DNA of 64,000 bases, taken from assembly GCA_947044365.1 (NCBI GenBank), contig OX345644.1:5732577-5796576 (forward strand), read 5' to 3'. Numbering within the stretch: the stretch's first letter is position 1; each line of letters opens with the position of its first letter. Source of the stretch: Petrosia ficiformis. Lineage: Eukaryota > Porifera > Demospongiae > Haplosclerida > Petrosiidae. The position numbers were made by a program, and so were the translations under genes. Below the pieces are notes generated by a model. That model was not told the origin of the DNA. It ran no database searches and worked only from the letters and a program-made list of their open reading frames with translations. Positions 12,238 to 26,300 of the stretch are shown piece after piece.

Positions 12238-12585
12238 CTAAAAAAGATTTCGATAAAAAATGAAAGAAGAGGTGGGGGACATCAAAACCCAAAAACATTG
12301 TGAACAAGGTTGAGATGGTACTAACACAGGAGGTTAACGTATGACCCAAAATTAAACAAACCATGCACTTTCATATAACCCTACATAGAACAGCTCTTTT
12401 GTTTGTTTTTTTTGCTAGCAGTGTATGTACATATGTAGGATTATATTATGGAATGATTGGTTTAATTTTGAGTCATGTATTAACCTTCTTTTAGTACTAT
12501 CTCGACTTTGTCTGCGTGCTTTTTGGGTTTTAATGTCCCTATACATCATGCTTCATTTATTATTTTTACTATTCAATATAATTCC
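12238..12585. mobile_element. M2 fold-back MITE, full copy
   Basis: Arms of roughly 115 bp face each other: the left arm contains ACATCAAAACCCAAAAACA and GATGGTACTAACACAGGAGG, and the right arm their complements, GTGCTTTTTGGGTTTTAATG and TTAACCTTCTTTTAGTACTA. The ~120-bp centre includes CACTTTCATATAACCCTAC. Fragments of arms or centre recur at 3890-4110, 11230-11375, 38630-38890, 48770-48890 and 60040-60120. Confidence 0.7.
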
Positions 12586-13211
12586 ATGGAAAAGCATTAA
12601 ATAAGGTTATATTGGCCTCACGTGCCAGACCTGCAGTAAGAAAAAGGGTCTGATTGCAAGCCATACATCAGTTTGTACTTAGCACACGAAAAACTGTGCC
12701 CACATCAGAAAGTTTAACGTCATCAATTGATAGGTCAATATTTATAAACCCATTTCATGACAAGATTTAACTAGAAACAGCAATTGATAGAGTAGCTTTT
12801 AATATGGGCTACGATTCTTTGAAATCAAAACAGAAGCAAGCTTATTGCCCACTGGATTTGGAACTAGTCTGTGTTATTCCATTTGTGTTGTTATATGCAT
12901 AACTAAATGGCTTCCTTAATCAAACTGATCTACAGTACGCAACAAAACTAGGGTTATATAAGTATGCATGCAAGCAGGATTCTGAACAACTTGCAAATTA
13001 ACAACCGTAGCTACTTAGTTTTTTTATAGCTATACTTATATGTAGGCTTGCTATGTGCACAGAAATATAATAAATTCTGTTTTTCCTTTCTTTATGTGAT
13101 GTAGTAGGTGTGACTTTCAAGCTTACAAATTACATAATTCTACACATTATAAAAAAGCTACAGGAATTGAGCATGCTACTATTCTGCTGGTTAGATTGAA
13201 AGTTTGAAACC
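12586..13211. other. 5' flank of the IP3 receptor-like gene
   Basis: No repeat family dominates here and no open frame is present. This interval must hold the gene's 5' untranslated exon(s) and promoter if the start at 13212 is right, but I see no TATA box or other decisive element in it. Confidence 0.4.
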
Positions 13212-15845
13212 ATGTCATTTCACAGCCATCTTCATGTTGGGGATACTGTTTTGTTCTATGTGCGAAAAAGTGGCTATGTGTACTCTGAACTATCCAGGTT
13301 TGTATACTTTCTCACATGAATACATGAAAATGTGAAAGAAACACCAGAAAAAAGGGAAGCTATATATAGATTGCAAGTGGAGTAGCTATATACAGTGTTG
13401 CAGTCTCCATTACAATCCCATTGTAGCTTTGCTCTTTTCTGGTTATCAGTGTTCTTGATTTATCAAAGGAAATAATTCTGGGGTAACAATGTACAAAAAA
13501 TGTCTGTAATTGTTATTGTGCCTGTCCACATAGCACTCCTTACAATTTTCTGACCCTGTTTCCTGTTAAACCTGGTGCCGAGAAGGAACCAAATTTTCCT
13601 AATATCAAGTGTGAGTGAAAGCTGCTTTTTTAGTAATGTGTGTATATAACTATCATGACTAGATAATTTGAAGGTTAGTTTATTTGTTTTTCGGACACAG
13701 ATGCTGCATTCAAAGTGCTAGTTCCAAACAAATACAAAGCTAAGGAACGACTTAATGAACTCCAAAAGTGAGTGCTATATAATATTTTGTGTATATATTA
13801 TGTATTACAGTTATAATATTATGCATACCTATATTTTTGCAACCATCTCAAAATATTACTATAGATGTGCTGAACCTAAACCATACTATTATTATTATGA
13901 GCTAGAAGAAGCAACTGTAAGTTCCACATTTGTTTTTAAAATAAACAGTGGCATTTACTTAAAGGTGTTCAGGCACCCAGGCACTTAAGCCATATATCAT
14001 AATAAAATCAAATTACATAATATATTATTTTACAAAATACTGGATAGTATGCCTTACTAATCAATTTCACTAGTCATTATACAAGATATTTACATTAAAG
14101 TCATTTCCTTGTCTTAACTATTTGTTTAGTCTCGGGCAAAAGAAGAGGAAGAAGAGAATGAAAGGGAACAAAAAAGAAAGAATGGATCAGATGTATCATT
14201 TGGAGATTTAATACAGGTTTGATGATACACATTAAGATATAGTAATTGTTTGTTCTCATTAAAATGAGAAAATTTTAAAATTATTGTTAATGATGACCAG
14301 ACATATCATGCAAAGCAAACAGCGAAAAATATCTGAGCAATTCTTAAGTTAAGCACAGGCGGACGCGTCACTAATCTCTTTTGACAAGTGAAGTCCATAA
14401 ATTATTCAACCTTACAATGTTTGAGATTTAGCTTTCTTAGCTAAGAGAGAGAAACTTCCAAGAAAGCCATAGATACTAAAGTCAAACTGGAGCAGTTACA
14501 GAAATATGAATGTCAGTCAATATTACCAATGCTTTTTGCGATCTTTGCTTATAACTATAGATTCACTATAGCACTTACAACTAAGCAACTGCAGTATGGT
14601 GGTTAATTAAAGAGCTTATCTTCTACAGCAGCTACAGCAAAAAAAAACGTTAAAAAGGGAACACTTGGCAGGTTGTATTATAACCAAACCTTTTGTTGGT
14701 AAAATGAAATATGTCTAACAAACATTTACATAATTGCATCGCCAATGGAGTTGAGCTAGTAATTGAAATTATAGAACAAATGACATTGTCAAGTTACTTA
14801 TCGGCCTCTTCCTCTGTAAAATAATATAGCAATATGAGTGTTAATTTTTAAACCAACAATAGTTAATCTGTAATGTATATAAATGGTCTATTACATCCTT
14901 TTTCTTTACAAAAATGATATAGTCAAACAAACGCATTGCAACATGATTATAATTATTCTATCAACAATAATAGAAGCCATACAATCATTGTGCTCTTCAT
15001 TAGAACCTTGTAGAAAATTTGTTAACTTGCATTTTAATTATAAATTTTAGACATAGCATAAAATTGATTTCATGTTTATTATACATGCATGCCATGACCA
15101 AGTGTCTCAATGCTTGCTACAGAATCTGCCTGCATGCAAACACAATACCAAATATATTATAATACCCACCCACTCATAGTAATTATTATTTACCAACATT
15201 GTTCTGTTTTACAGCTTCAACACATTGGATCTAAGAAGTATGTCACAGTTTGCTCAAAACCTTCTTTGACTGAAAGTGACAGTCTGCTGGTAAGTACATA
15301 AGTATACCAGTAAGGCTTGGGAACCTGGAGTTAGCTTAGCTTTTCTATTAGTTGAGTATAATCCATTAACCTTTGCCATTTTGTCATGTGGGATTAAATT
15401 TCTTTTTTAAGTACCTACAATTAAATTTTTAAGTGTTTTTTTTATTTGTTTAGTTTCACTTTGAGAAGAATGAATATCTTTATGTAAATGTAATTTCTTC
15501 ACATTGTATATACAGGTTAGTCTTAGTGATGAAAATTCTGAAGGAGCTATTTTTAAAATACTCTCAAAATACAAAATTCGACTTGTAGGAGATAAGGTGA
15601 CCATGACCATCTTTGAGAATATAATTATGATATAATTATAATTGTGTTGTTGGCATGTGATATGTGGTGAAAGCACAACTAAGTATTACACAATTGATAA
15701 CTGTTAGTATATGAATAATGTTTACACAGGTGAGATTTGGTGATCACTTGAAACTTGAAAGTATTAAGAAACATGGTCAGTATCTCCATGCCAGTAATGC
15801 CAGTTGTACCATTGGAACTGCTAGATACAATGTTCTTTTTAACCA
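13212..15845 (+). CDS. IP3R-like gene exons 1-8: N-terminal suppressor-type beta-trefoil
   Basis: Exons read as 13212-13297, 13534-13610, 13701-13767, 13865-13916, 14130-14216, 15215-15289, 15516-15596 and 15730-15845, all GT-AG with matching phases. The protein runs LHVGDTVLFY, then YAAFKVLVPNKYKAKERL (compare the family's RDCLFKLCPMNRYSAQKQF), then a Glu/Lys-rich linker, then LQHIGSKKYVTV (compare LLHLKSNKYLTV) and GQYLHASN (compare GQPLHASS). This is the domain that in vertebrate IP3Rs lowers IP3 affinity and transmits gating. Exon 4 holds a run of five tyrosines. Confidence 0.85.
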
Positions 15846-16349
15846 GTAAGTATATTTATATGATATATTGAGTGAATGGAATAATAATGGTAATACTTAC
15901 CTTTGATTCGTACAGCTTAGAGTTGAATCTCTCTGCCACTGAATCAGCTCTAACACTGATACTTCACTACTCTACTTTACAAAAACATCATGAAAAAGCT
16001 CTACTGGTCAGAACATGCATATAAATATAAGTGTACACGTATGTATGCAATCACACACAGATATAAATATGATAAATAGATGTACATATAGTTAAATAAC
16101 GTTATATGTAAATTGTACCTGTATGTAAAAAGAGGAATGCTTCTTTTCATTTGTGTGAGTTTTATTTTTTTAATTATACAGCAGTGGGATTAGTATACTT
16201 GGGTAGTTATACATTACTTTGAGAAATATTTAAATCTAAATAAAAGCATAGATATAAATGAAAATTTAACAAATGTTATTGTTTTTATGTCACAATTATG
16301 TGCAATAAAATACGTATGCATACATTGGCATATATATAATATTATATTA

Positions 16350-16425
<76 letters not shown>

Positions 16426-18609
16426 TATATATGCACACAATTAAATAGTCCAAACATGTTTATGTAAGTGTACATGTATGTACATAGATAACACTTCCTT
16501 TTTATCTATGTGGGTTTTATTTTTATTCTCTATAATTATACGGCTTTACATTGCAGTATTGTTAGCACATGGGTAGTTAATGCATTACTTTTTAAAGAAA
16601 GAGTTTAGACTTTACAAAATGAATTGTGAATAAAAGCATACACGTTGAGTTTGTTGATATAGCATGAATGATTATGACTATTTATTATCATACATGCACC
16701 ATAAACATTTAGGTGATATCAACTTTTCATTTTAGGCTGGTAGCTGTGTTAGATTATTTCACAAAGAGGATGAATGTTATATTGTAGCTGAAGGCTCTTT
16801 TGCTGAGTCCAAACCTGTGATAGAAGATGGTACTCAATTACTTTGTATAATTTCTTGCCTGCTATTTTATAATTACATGTATAATGCATGACATTTGGTT
16901 GTTGTGTAAAGTAAAAATTATTAATTTTTGTTATTCAGTTCATTGTCGTCAGAGAAAACTGGGTTCACGAAAGCATGCCATACGTTCCACTTCATCAAAC
17001 ACATACTGGCAAATTGAGAAAGATGATGATTCAAAAAGTGGTATGTAGACTTCATATAACTATGTATGTATTTATGTATGTATGTATGTATGTGTGTATG
17101 TATGCATGTACATGTATGTATGTGTGTATATGTATGTTTGTATATGTATATGTATGTGTATATGTGTGTACATGTGTATGTGTATTTATGTATGACTGTG
17201 TATTTGTGTATGTGTGTATGTATGTATGTATATATGTATAGATGTAATGCAATATTGTTTGTTGTGGAATGTGTTGATTAACAGATGATCTCACAGATGA
17301 TTCCATGGATATCTTTACATAACTAGTATAACGTAGTCCACTCAGTTTTCTCAATAAAAATAATTTACTCAAGAGAAATAGATAATGACTATTCTTACTT
17401 TGGTCCAATTAAGTATATAATTCACTCAAATTTGTTGCATTTTTATGAGTTTTTAATTAAAGATAAACTGGCCTGTAGCCAGTGTTTACTAAATGCTGGC
17501 TACAGGCCTGTTTATATCTAGATCAGTATATTTAATACTTATTATGGGCCTAGGTAATGATCTATATTGTGGTGACAGCTGCAGGATCAAACATCTTCCT
17601 ACAAGGCTTTATCTTTGTGTTACAAGAGATTTCCAGGTATTCTGTATGCATGTATTTGTCTGTCTGTATGTGTGTGTCTGTGCCTCCATGTGTTTTCAAA
17701 AATAATTATTATACACATACATTTCCACTACAGGTTACACTAAAGGAGAGATCTTTTAATGAATCAGATTATGACATGATTTTCAGTTTCCACTCATTGT
17801 CTGAGGTAATTATTTTGTGATCTCTAATGCTTAATGTGTGATTTCATGATATTCCAGATTAATCTACTTAACTAACATTTTAGTTTAAACACAAATGTTT
17901 TAAGCAGCCCATTGACAAAGAACTTTATATACATAATTAATTCATGGTGCATCTTCCATACAATGCCCAAATATAATCACATATTCTCAATAATACAATC
18001 GAATATAATCTTATTATGTATGTGTCAGTGTGTGTGTGGCTGTATGCCTTTTTTTTGGATATGATAGTAGACTACAAAACCGTCATTACAAGTACTTAAT
18101 TAGAAACTCAAATGAAATTTAATTTCTTGATCTACATACTAAAAGAGCAAGCAGCTATAATAACACTTAACATAATATAATCATAATTCTACATGAATTT
18201 TCTAGATTGCATAATTATATTTAATATATTATATTATTTTTATACATTGGTATACAGGAAGGAGGTGAAGTGTTATTGGAGTCATATGTAAGTATAAAAC
18301 ATCTACTTACTGGTCGATGGCTACATCTTGATAAAAAAAGTAAGTGCTATAATTGATTCAATAAAGCAATCTATATGTCTATATGTCCATAATGTTTAAT
18401 GCCTTCTTTCAATCATTAACTACTTATTATTAGTACTGTTTTATAAATAAAACTAAAACCCTTTTAGCTTAGCCTAATTATGTTTTAGTCAAGTAACTTA
18501 ATTAAAGTAACGATACTTTTAAGTCTCGTCCCAGATTGTCATGCCTGGGCCCATGACAGACTGGAAACTAATCGAATTAAATTAGGTTTTTTTAAATTAT
18601 TATTATATA

Positions 18610-18645
<36 letters not shown>

Positions 18646-19580
18646 GGCATAAACAAAGGTGGTAACATTCGAAGGTTCGTTATAATTCCTTACCCAAAAC
18701 TAACTAAAAACAAGTGTATATAGAGAAAAAAACATCCCTATGATTGCTTTACAAATTTAAGTGAAGATATGACTGCTTTGTGGTGTGCAGAATTCAGTAA
18801 TCATGGCTGACTTTATCAAGCATGAAAGACAACAGCTTATTATAGTTATTATTTTGATTATCTACTCTCCTGACCTTTCAAAGGACCTTGTAGAACTTTA
18901 GGAATATATTTCAGGCAGAATAGCTAGCTATTAGTTCCAGTTTCTACGTAAGCTCAACAGCTTTCTTTCTGCTGGTGTGTAGAGCTTGATCGCGCGTTCG
19001 TTTACGCGCCACGCCCATTAATTGACCGAGCCCCCCGGGAATGACGCAACTTCCTTAACTACGTATACAACGCATAGTCGCGCAAGTGACACAAACATAT
19101 ATATATAATTATATATATATATATATATACATTAAACCCCGTGGAAAGCAATTATAGGGATGGCCCTACGGGCCATAAAAATAGCTTGCAGGAAATAAAA
19201 TAGGCAAGGTTAGAAAGTGACCATCATGGCATCTTGTAGCAGCCGCTACCTCATTTTTCACCTTATTTCAATATCTACTTCATTGCCATTAGCCTATACA
19301 AACAAGATAATTTGTGTTTCATATTATTGCTACATAAAGTATTCTCAATGTGAGTTTCATAATTTAAGCAGTTCAAAAAATTTTTTCATGTTTCTAATGC
19401 AAAATAAATTTATATTTTGTATTTTCCGTTTAAAATACAATTTCTATGTTTTTAATGGAAAGTACAATGTACTATCCATTAGAAACATAATAATTGTATT
19501 ATTCTATACATGATGTCAGCCATTAGTAACTTCCTGCAACTTGGACAGACTGTATATGTATACACATATATATATATATA

Positions 19581-19622
<42 letters not shown>

Positions 19623-20122
19623 ATATATATATATATACAGTAGTGCTCGATGTTGTAGCAGCCATTGCCTCAATTTTCACATTATTTCAAGTACTGCATA
19701 GTACTGATTTGTGTTTGAATGTATTCATTTTCTACCCGTGAGTTATGCAAATTGCCAAAACTTTATAGGCTGAAACAGTTTAGAAAAAAAGCATATTGGT
19801 GGTTTTCAGATATGCAGATAAACAGTGTACTAAGCCGTTCTGCCTACATGGGTGAGGTGAGGTCAAGTAACACTAAAATTTGGTTGCTATGTGAGTTTTG
19901 TAATTAAAGTAGTTCCAAAAACATTTCTTGTTCCTAATGAAAAACAAATATTTACTTCCTTTTTAAATACAATTTCTATGTTTCTAATGGAAAATACAAT
20001 GTACTATCCATTAGAAACATAATCATTACACTTGTATGAAATGCTTTCATCTAACTGTCTATATACAGAATTCAGCCATTAGTTATGGAGAAGCTGTATG
20101 CAATATAATATATATATATGTA

Positions 20123-20196
<74 letters not shown>

Positions 20197-23100
20197 TGTA
20201 ATAAGAAACTCACATTGTTTGTACTGCCAACATAATATCTAGCAGCATGATAATTATGTAAAAGGAAAACGTGCAACTCTTTTTACCAAACCAAATTCAA
20301 TTATGTTTAACAGTGAGATTATGGACCTTACATATCACACACATTTGGTCTTGTCACATTTATACTTATTAACTTTTCTTGTAGAGCACTACAAGAAGAA
20401 AGACTTCAAACCTGAACTAGGAGGATTGGCTGGACTTCAGTGGGACTCAGCGGAATTGTATCAGGTAGAAAAAAAACAATATATTTCTTTTATTATTCTG
20501 TGCTTCTTTCAAACACCTAATTACATCTCCTCAAGCTATAATATTCAAGGTTCAGACAAAATTTGATATTTTTTTTAGGAGGGGGAGGGGGGAAACTGGT
20601 GATAATTCAAACGTTAAATGTGTAATGGAATACAATACTACACAGAAAAATAGATACATTTTGGAATAGAATTCCAAAATGTATCTATTTTTCTAATCTG
20701 TATTTATATTTTGTAGCTAACAACTAGAAAAGAAAGAGGCGACTATGATTCATTTACTTTACAAGAGGTTAGCTATTATAAAGCCACATATGCACACATA
20801 CACACACATGCACCCACAAGAAACAAACTCTACTCCTACTTAGGTAAATGAAGATTTACTGGACAAGTTTAACTATGTTGCTGGTATTGTTCCAGTTTTG
20901 TCAACTTATGTAAGTTATTATTAAATATAAATAATGTTGTTACATCATAGTATTCATCTTGTATATACAAAGTGTGATTAAATTGCTGTGATGTTTTGTA
21001 CCATGTTCGTAAGACCATAAATGGTATTTATTTATTGTTAGTTAACCAGTCATCTTTAATTGCATCTTTAACTGTCAATACAGACAAGTGAAAAAGTTAA
21101 AATAATTTGTTAATATAGTATGCAAATCAATAATTGCGAGTTCATAATTATTTTCAGCACTTTGCAACCCCATTTGCTGCATTATTCCCTATTTCTAGAG
21201 TTCTTACATTGCTTTATATTATGGAGAAGTGCTTACATTAATACTTTTTGTAATATTTGAATTATTTGTGTAGATTCAGAAAGATGAATTGAATCAGAAA
21301 CAGTTGGTTCGTATTAACAATACTCTTGTGGAATTACAGACTTGGTTAGTTACAGAGAATGAAAGAGACACAAAAAATCGACAGAAATTGCTGAGAAACC
21401 TCAGAGTTAGTGAATATAATTGTATTTTATAATTATACATTCTCTTGTCATCACAGCAAAAATTCATGTGTACTGTATGGCACACATACAATTATCTTGC
21501 TCTTGCTAACTAATAGGTGCTACATCTAATAGCAGAAATTCTTAAATCAGCTGGTGATGATCCTCATATACATCTCAACAAGTAAAGAAACATTATTACT
21601 TTCAACTACATTTATACAAATTCCTAACATTGCAGGAATCAGATTCAGATATTTCAAGCATGTTACAAAGTAATCAAGAGATATTTGCAAGGTGATAGTC
21701 GTAAGAATGAAAACTACTTGGCAAAGTTTATTGAGTTTTTTCAAACACAGGTAATCTTTGGTATAATATATTTTTATTTTTTAATGTAAAATTGGTTACT
21801 ATACAAATATGCTGAAAGAATTTTTGTTTCATCTGTTGCTGTTTATGCTGATAGTGGATGCATTCTGTTGTGTTTGTAGCTCATTTCAACTACAATACAT
21901 TTTTATGTGTGACATACAATTAATACTGTAAAAATTATGCTGAAACAGTTTCTATTTCAACTGATTGTCATATAGTGCATTTGTTTATAGCCATTTCAAC
22001 TCATTTGTCTTTGAAAGTGATTTCAATACTATATACATTCTTTTACTTACATATTGGTGGATATGTTGTTGTGGTTTCATACTATTATGCTTTTATGTGT
22101 TATTTTCTTCTGTTATCAGATGGACAAAGGACTTAATGCTGAAGAAGTACTAGTTGAAATTGTACAGAATAACTTGTTAGTTAATAAATGAATAGTACCT
22201 CATGTATGTCAAATGGGTAATATATACATACACGATATCATATGAGTCAGATGGATGTAGATAGGGAAAAAGCCAGATGTATGCTACTCTGATAGATGAA
22301 TGAAATGAATTTGAGGCTTGAAGGAGGGCAAGAATGGGTCAGCAAAGTTCAATCTTTGCAGTCATTATGATTATTTCAATACTAATTAATGCTACTAAGC
22401 CTAATTTTAATCTCAAGCAATATTGGTGTAGAGTCAAACTATTATTATCTATTGCATGACATTATTGTTTACCACTACTATATATGGACACTAACATCCT
22501 GTACTTAGTCCACAAGTACAAGAAATACGAAAGTGAGGGAGTGAGGTTTGGAGCAGACAAACTTATTACTTTTTTCTCCAATTGATTTGCTGTACTACTA
22601 TTTGTTTATTATGAGGCTTGTTAATAATGTGTGTGTGTATGATGAGCAGTAATGCATGACAGTGTGAATCAAACAAAAATCTTATGTTACTTTTCTGCAC
22701 AAAGGAGCATCATCTCAAAAATGGCTGAAAGCAGAATGGATCACATGATTGAAGAGTTCTGCAAAACTAAGGTACAAATCAGAGAGTATGCTCTATATAG
22801 GGATGGCAAGAAAAAAAATGGCCATCAAAATTCTGCATACACTTTATAAACATTTGGCCCTGTGGCTATGGACTTGCAGTTTATCATCCATTAAATTGTT
22901 GTTGTAATCATAGTTTTATTATACATTTAGAATGCTCGATATCTTGATTTCCTGGGCTCGTTATGTGTGTGTTGTGGTCATCCTATACCTCATATCCAAG
23001 GTAATACATTTACACAATTTATTAATGTTATGAAAGTAGTGTAGTGTAAGAGAATTCAAATTTCAGCTATTTTTTTGGGCCTTAGTCACCTTTAAAATTA

Positions 23101-23328
23101 ACCTGCCATTGACCACAGCAGCATAAGCTTTAAGGCTACAACACTAACCTGCCAACATTAGGAGAAGCTACACTTATCTACAGTAGTTTTGGCTTTCCAG
23201 AAATATGTTCATTACATCATGGTTATGTGTGTTCTTGCAGATGTATTCACACTGTTTGGGTTCAGTGATTACAAATGTGATGTAGCACGTAGCACTCGTA
23301 GATGTGTTATACATAAATATAATTATAA

Positions 23329-23364
<36 letters not shown>

Positions 23365-26300
23365 ATTTATATATATTATGTTTATAATTATAATTATATA
23401 TAGATATAAACATGTTTATTAATTTATGTATGAATAATTTCTTTTGCTGTACACATAGATCGTTTGCTCAAAGATCTTGTTTTAAAAAAAGGAGAGGTAA
23501 TTTCACATGAGCATAGGCATAATTTGCATGGTGATATAAATACTAAATGATAGTGTGCGTGTATGTAAGTATTTTAATATTACTTTTCTGTCCTTATAAC
23601 TAGGAGTGTCTCTTACGTACAAAAGTAGTGATAAATGGCAATGGAGATCATGAAGTTGTTTTTCATCGAAATGGGTCACCTGAAACATCACTTCAAAGTC
23701 TAAGCAAGGAATTGGAAAAATCAGAGAAGGCAAGAAAAAATCTTTGCAATTATTATGTGTGTATAATTATGGCTCTAGCAAAAATGAAAAATCTCATCAT
23801 GTTTGTTTCTACGATTTTCATTACAGAGTGATTATAATCTTTTGGAAGCTCAACTTAACCTATTTACTAACCTGTGCAAGGTATAGTAATGTAAATTATA
23901 ATTATGTGCTAAAAACATAATATAATATTATTATGTTAGCCAATTCTCTTTTACCAACAAAACGTTTGGATTTTACCACCAACATTTCAACTAGATAGTT
24001 TAGCCTTTATCAGGGCAATGAACATTATATTGAATGCCCAACAAAGAATGTCCCTCCAAGAGTATTTGCAAACTCAGTATGGATACTATATAATTATAGG
24101 AAATTTAGAAAAGGATGTTCTGAGCCTAACTGTGTATTATTGTAGTTGTGCCTCAGTTTATCTATGCATTGTCAAGTAGTAAATCAGTTACGATTTATTA
24201 TTAATTTGGGAGTACATTCACCAGTATTTTGACTATATTAAATCTTCAGTGGTCAACTATGTATTATACTGGAATATATTGCAACAAACACTGTACTTTA
24301 TTTATAGGGTAACAGTTAATTAATGACTATTTTTGATAAATCCACCTTTCTTGCTTCTTTTGTGTGATGATACACTGTAATGCAAGTTTTGTTTCAGGCT
24401 CACTATACACAGTTACTATATAAATTATATTAATATTACTTTATAGGGGAACAACAAATCTTCAATAGAGGCACTACTATATAGTCCTGACAATCCAAAG
24501 GGTTATATTGACTTTGAACAAGCCATTTTGTGTGCAAAAGATGATGAAATGGACACAATGTTACGTTCACGATATATTGATCTCATTCTTGTCATGTTCG
24601 TTGATGTGGGAAAGAATTGGCCATTCATGGATAATCTATGTTATTCATTTGTAAATGAGGAATAAAGAGACAGATAGATAAAACAATAATAGAAGGATAT
24701 ATCAGTACATCCATCCAGTGTTGCATTTTAGAAATTGAAAAGGAGGCAAAACATGTACTCAAAGAAAATTTTGGGGTTGTAATAGAACCATTTATAGAGG
24801 TCTAGGGGATACTGTCCCATGTTAGATTTTAGATCCTCTGATGTTGATTCTGATAATACCCTTTATTTATTACTTAGCCGTGCTGCCCCTAGATTGGGGT
24901 TGGGTGTGCATACATAACATGGGCTGGGAGCAGCCATTGAAGGGGCACCCAGCCCTCCTACAATTAACTCAAATTTCATACATAAGGATGTTCCTTGTTT
25001 GGGGTGAGAGTTAGGGAGTCTGAGAGTCCAGCTCCTAACACTTGTGAATTTCTTATGGTCTATAGCATGTTCATTGAAGATAGGCAAAAAAATAGTTCCT
25101 ATACCTATATTTATCTATATTTGTCTATCCAGTAGATCTATATATACAAACTACATAACATCTATTAAATTTGTCAAATTTAAAATCAATTGTTTCACAG
25201 ATATTTAATGAGCTTGTTGCTCATCCGGAATCTGATAGTTTCCAAATCTCTACAGTAGCATTCACTAAAGTGGAGAATATACATTTTAATGAATTGGACA
25301 AATGGATTTCTAATGCCTTAGATAAATATAAAGTAAGTACATGTATTCCAACTAAGTATTGTACTTGTTTGGTAATTTTGATGGTTCTTTTATATACTGT
25401 ACAAAGTGTCCATTCATCTATATAAACAGACTGTCTGTTTGAAATGTTCATAAACATATGTCTGTCTGTCTTTCTGTCTATGTAAACGACATATATTTAG
25501 TCTATCTGTACTCCATCCTTCTTTAATTCTTGATGCCCATCCAGTAAAATCATCCCTATCTTTATATCTGTTCATTATATAGCTTATACCTGAAAAAAGT
25601 TATGTACAGATTCTTGATATATTGGGTCATTTAGTGAGATTTGGTTACTATAAAGATGAGCATCGTATCTATGAAGTAGAGTGGTCTCTTGTAAGAATGC
25701 TTCAACATTATGGGACTGATGGTAAATACTTGGTAACTATAAAAATACATGATGTGTCTATTTATATTCTTGTAACTGCAGAGTATGTAAATATTATACT
25801 ATCCTAATTTATATTAATTTTATATAATCTGTTTTCATCACTTCGACAACCATTCAATTATTTATCTTTTCTTCATTTCAAACTACATTTACTTTATCTT
25901 TAGAGAGTAAAGCGTATGATTTTGCCATAAAGGAAAAGTAGGTGGAGATTATATAGTATTTATTTTAAGTGTCTTGATATCTTTTAATTATAAGATAGTA
26001 TGTATGATTGTATTCAAACATATTACTTATATAGATGGATGGACATTTCCATAGTTGTATATGATATTTATGTATTCTGCATTTTTCTTTAATTCATCAA
26101 TCAAAATATTAATATAAATTCGAAACATTTCTGCTATTAGTGTTGTTTCAGTTAACTTTAATGGCAATGTGACTTTTAGTTAACTAAACTATAACTAGTC
26201 TATTGTAATAACTATAACTAACTAAAATGAAATAATGAGTGATTTTAGTTAGAATACTGAAACTTTATTTTAGTTAATCAACTATAACTTAAAGTGGTCA

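Noticed and set aside
16975..17408. Overlapping open frames on both strands rich in Tyr/Val/Cys/Met or Thr/His
   Set aside because: They are produced by the ATGT/GTAT microsatellite and the neighbouring intron.
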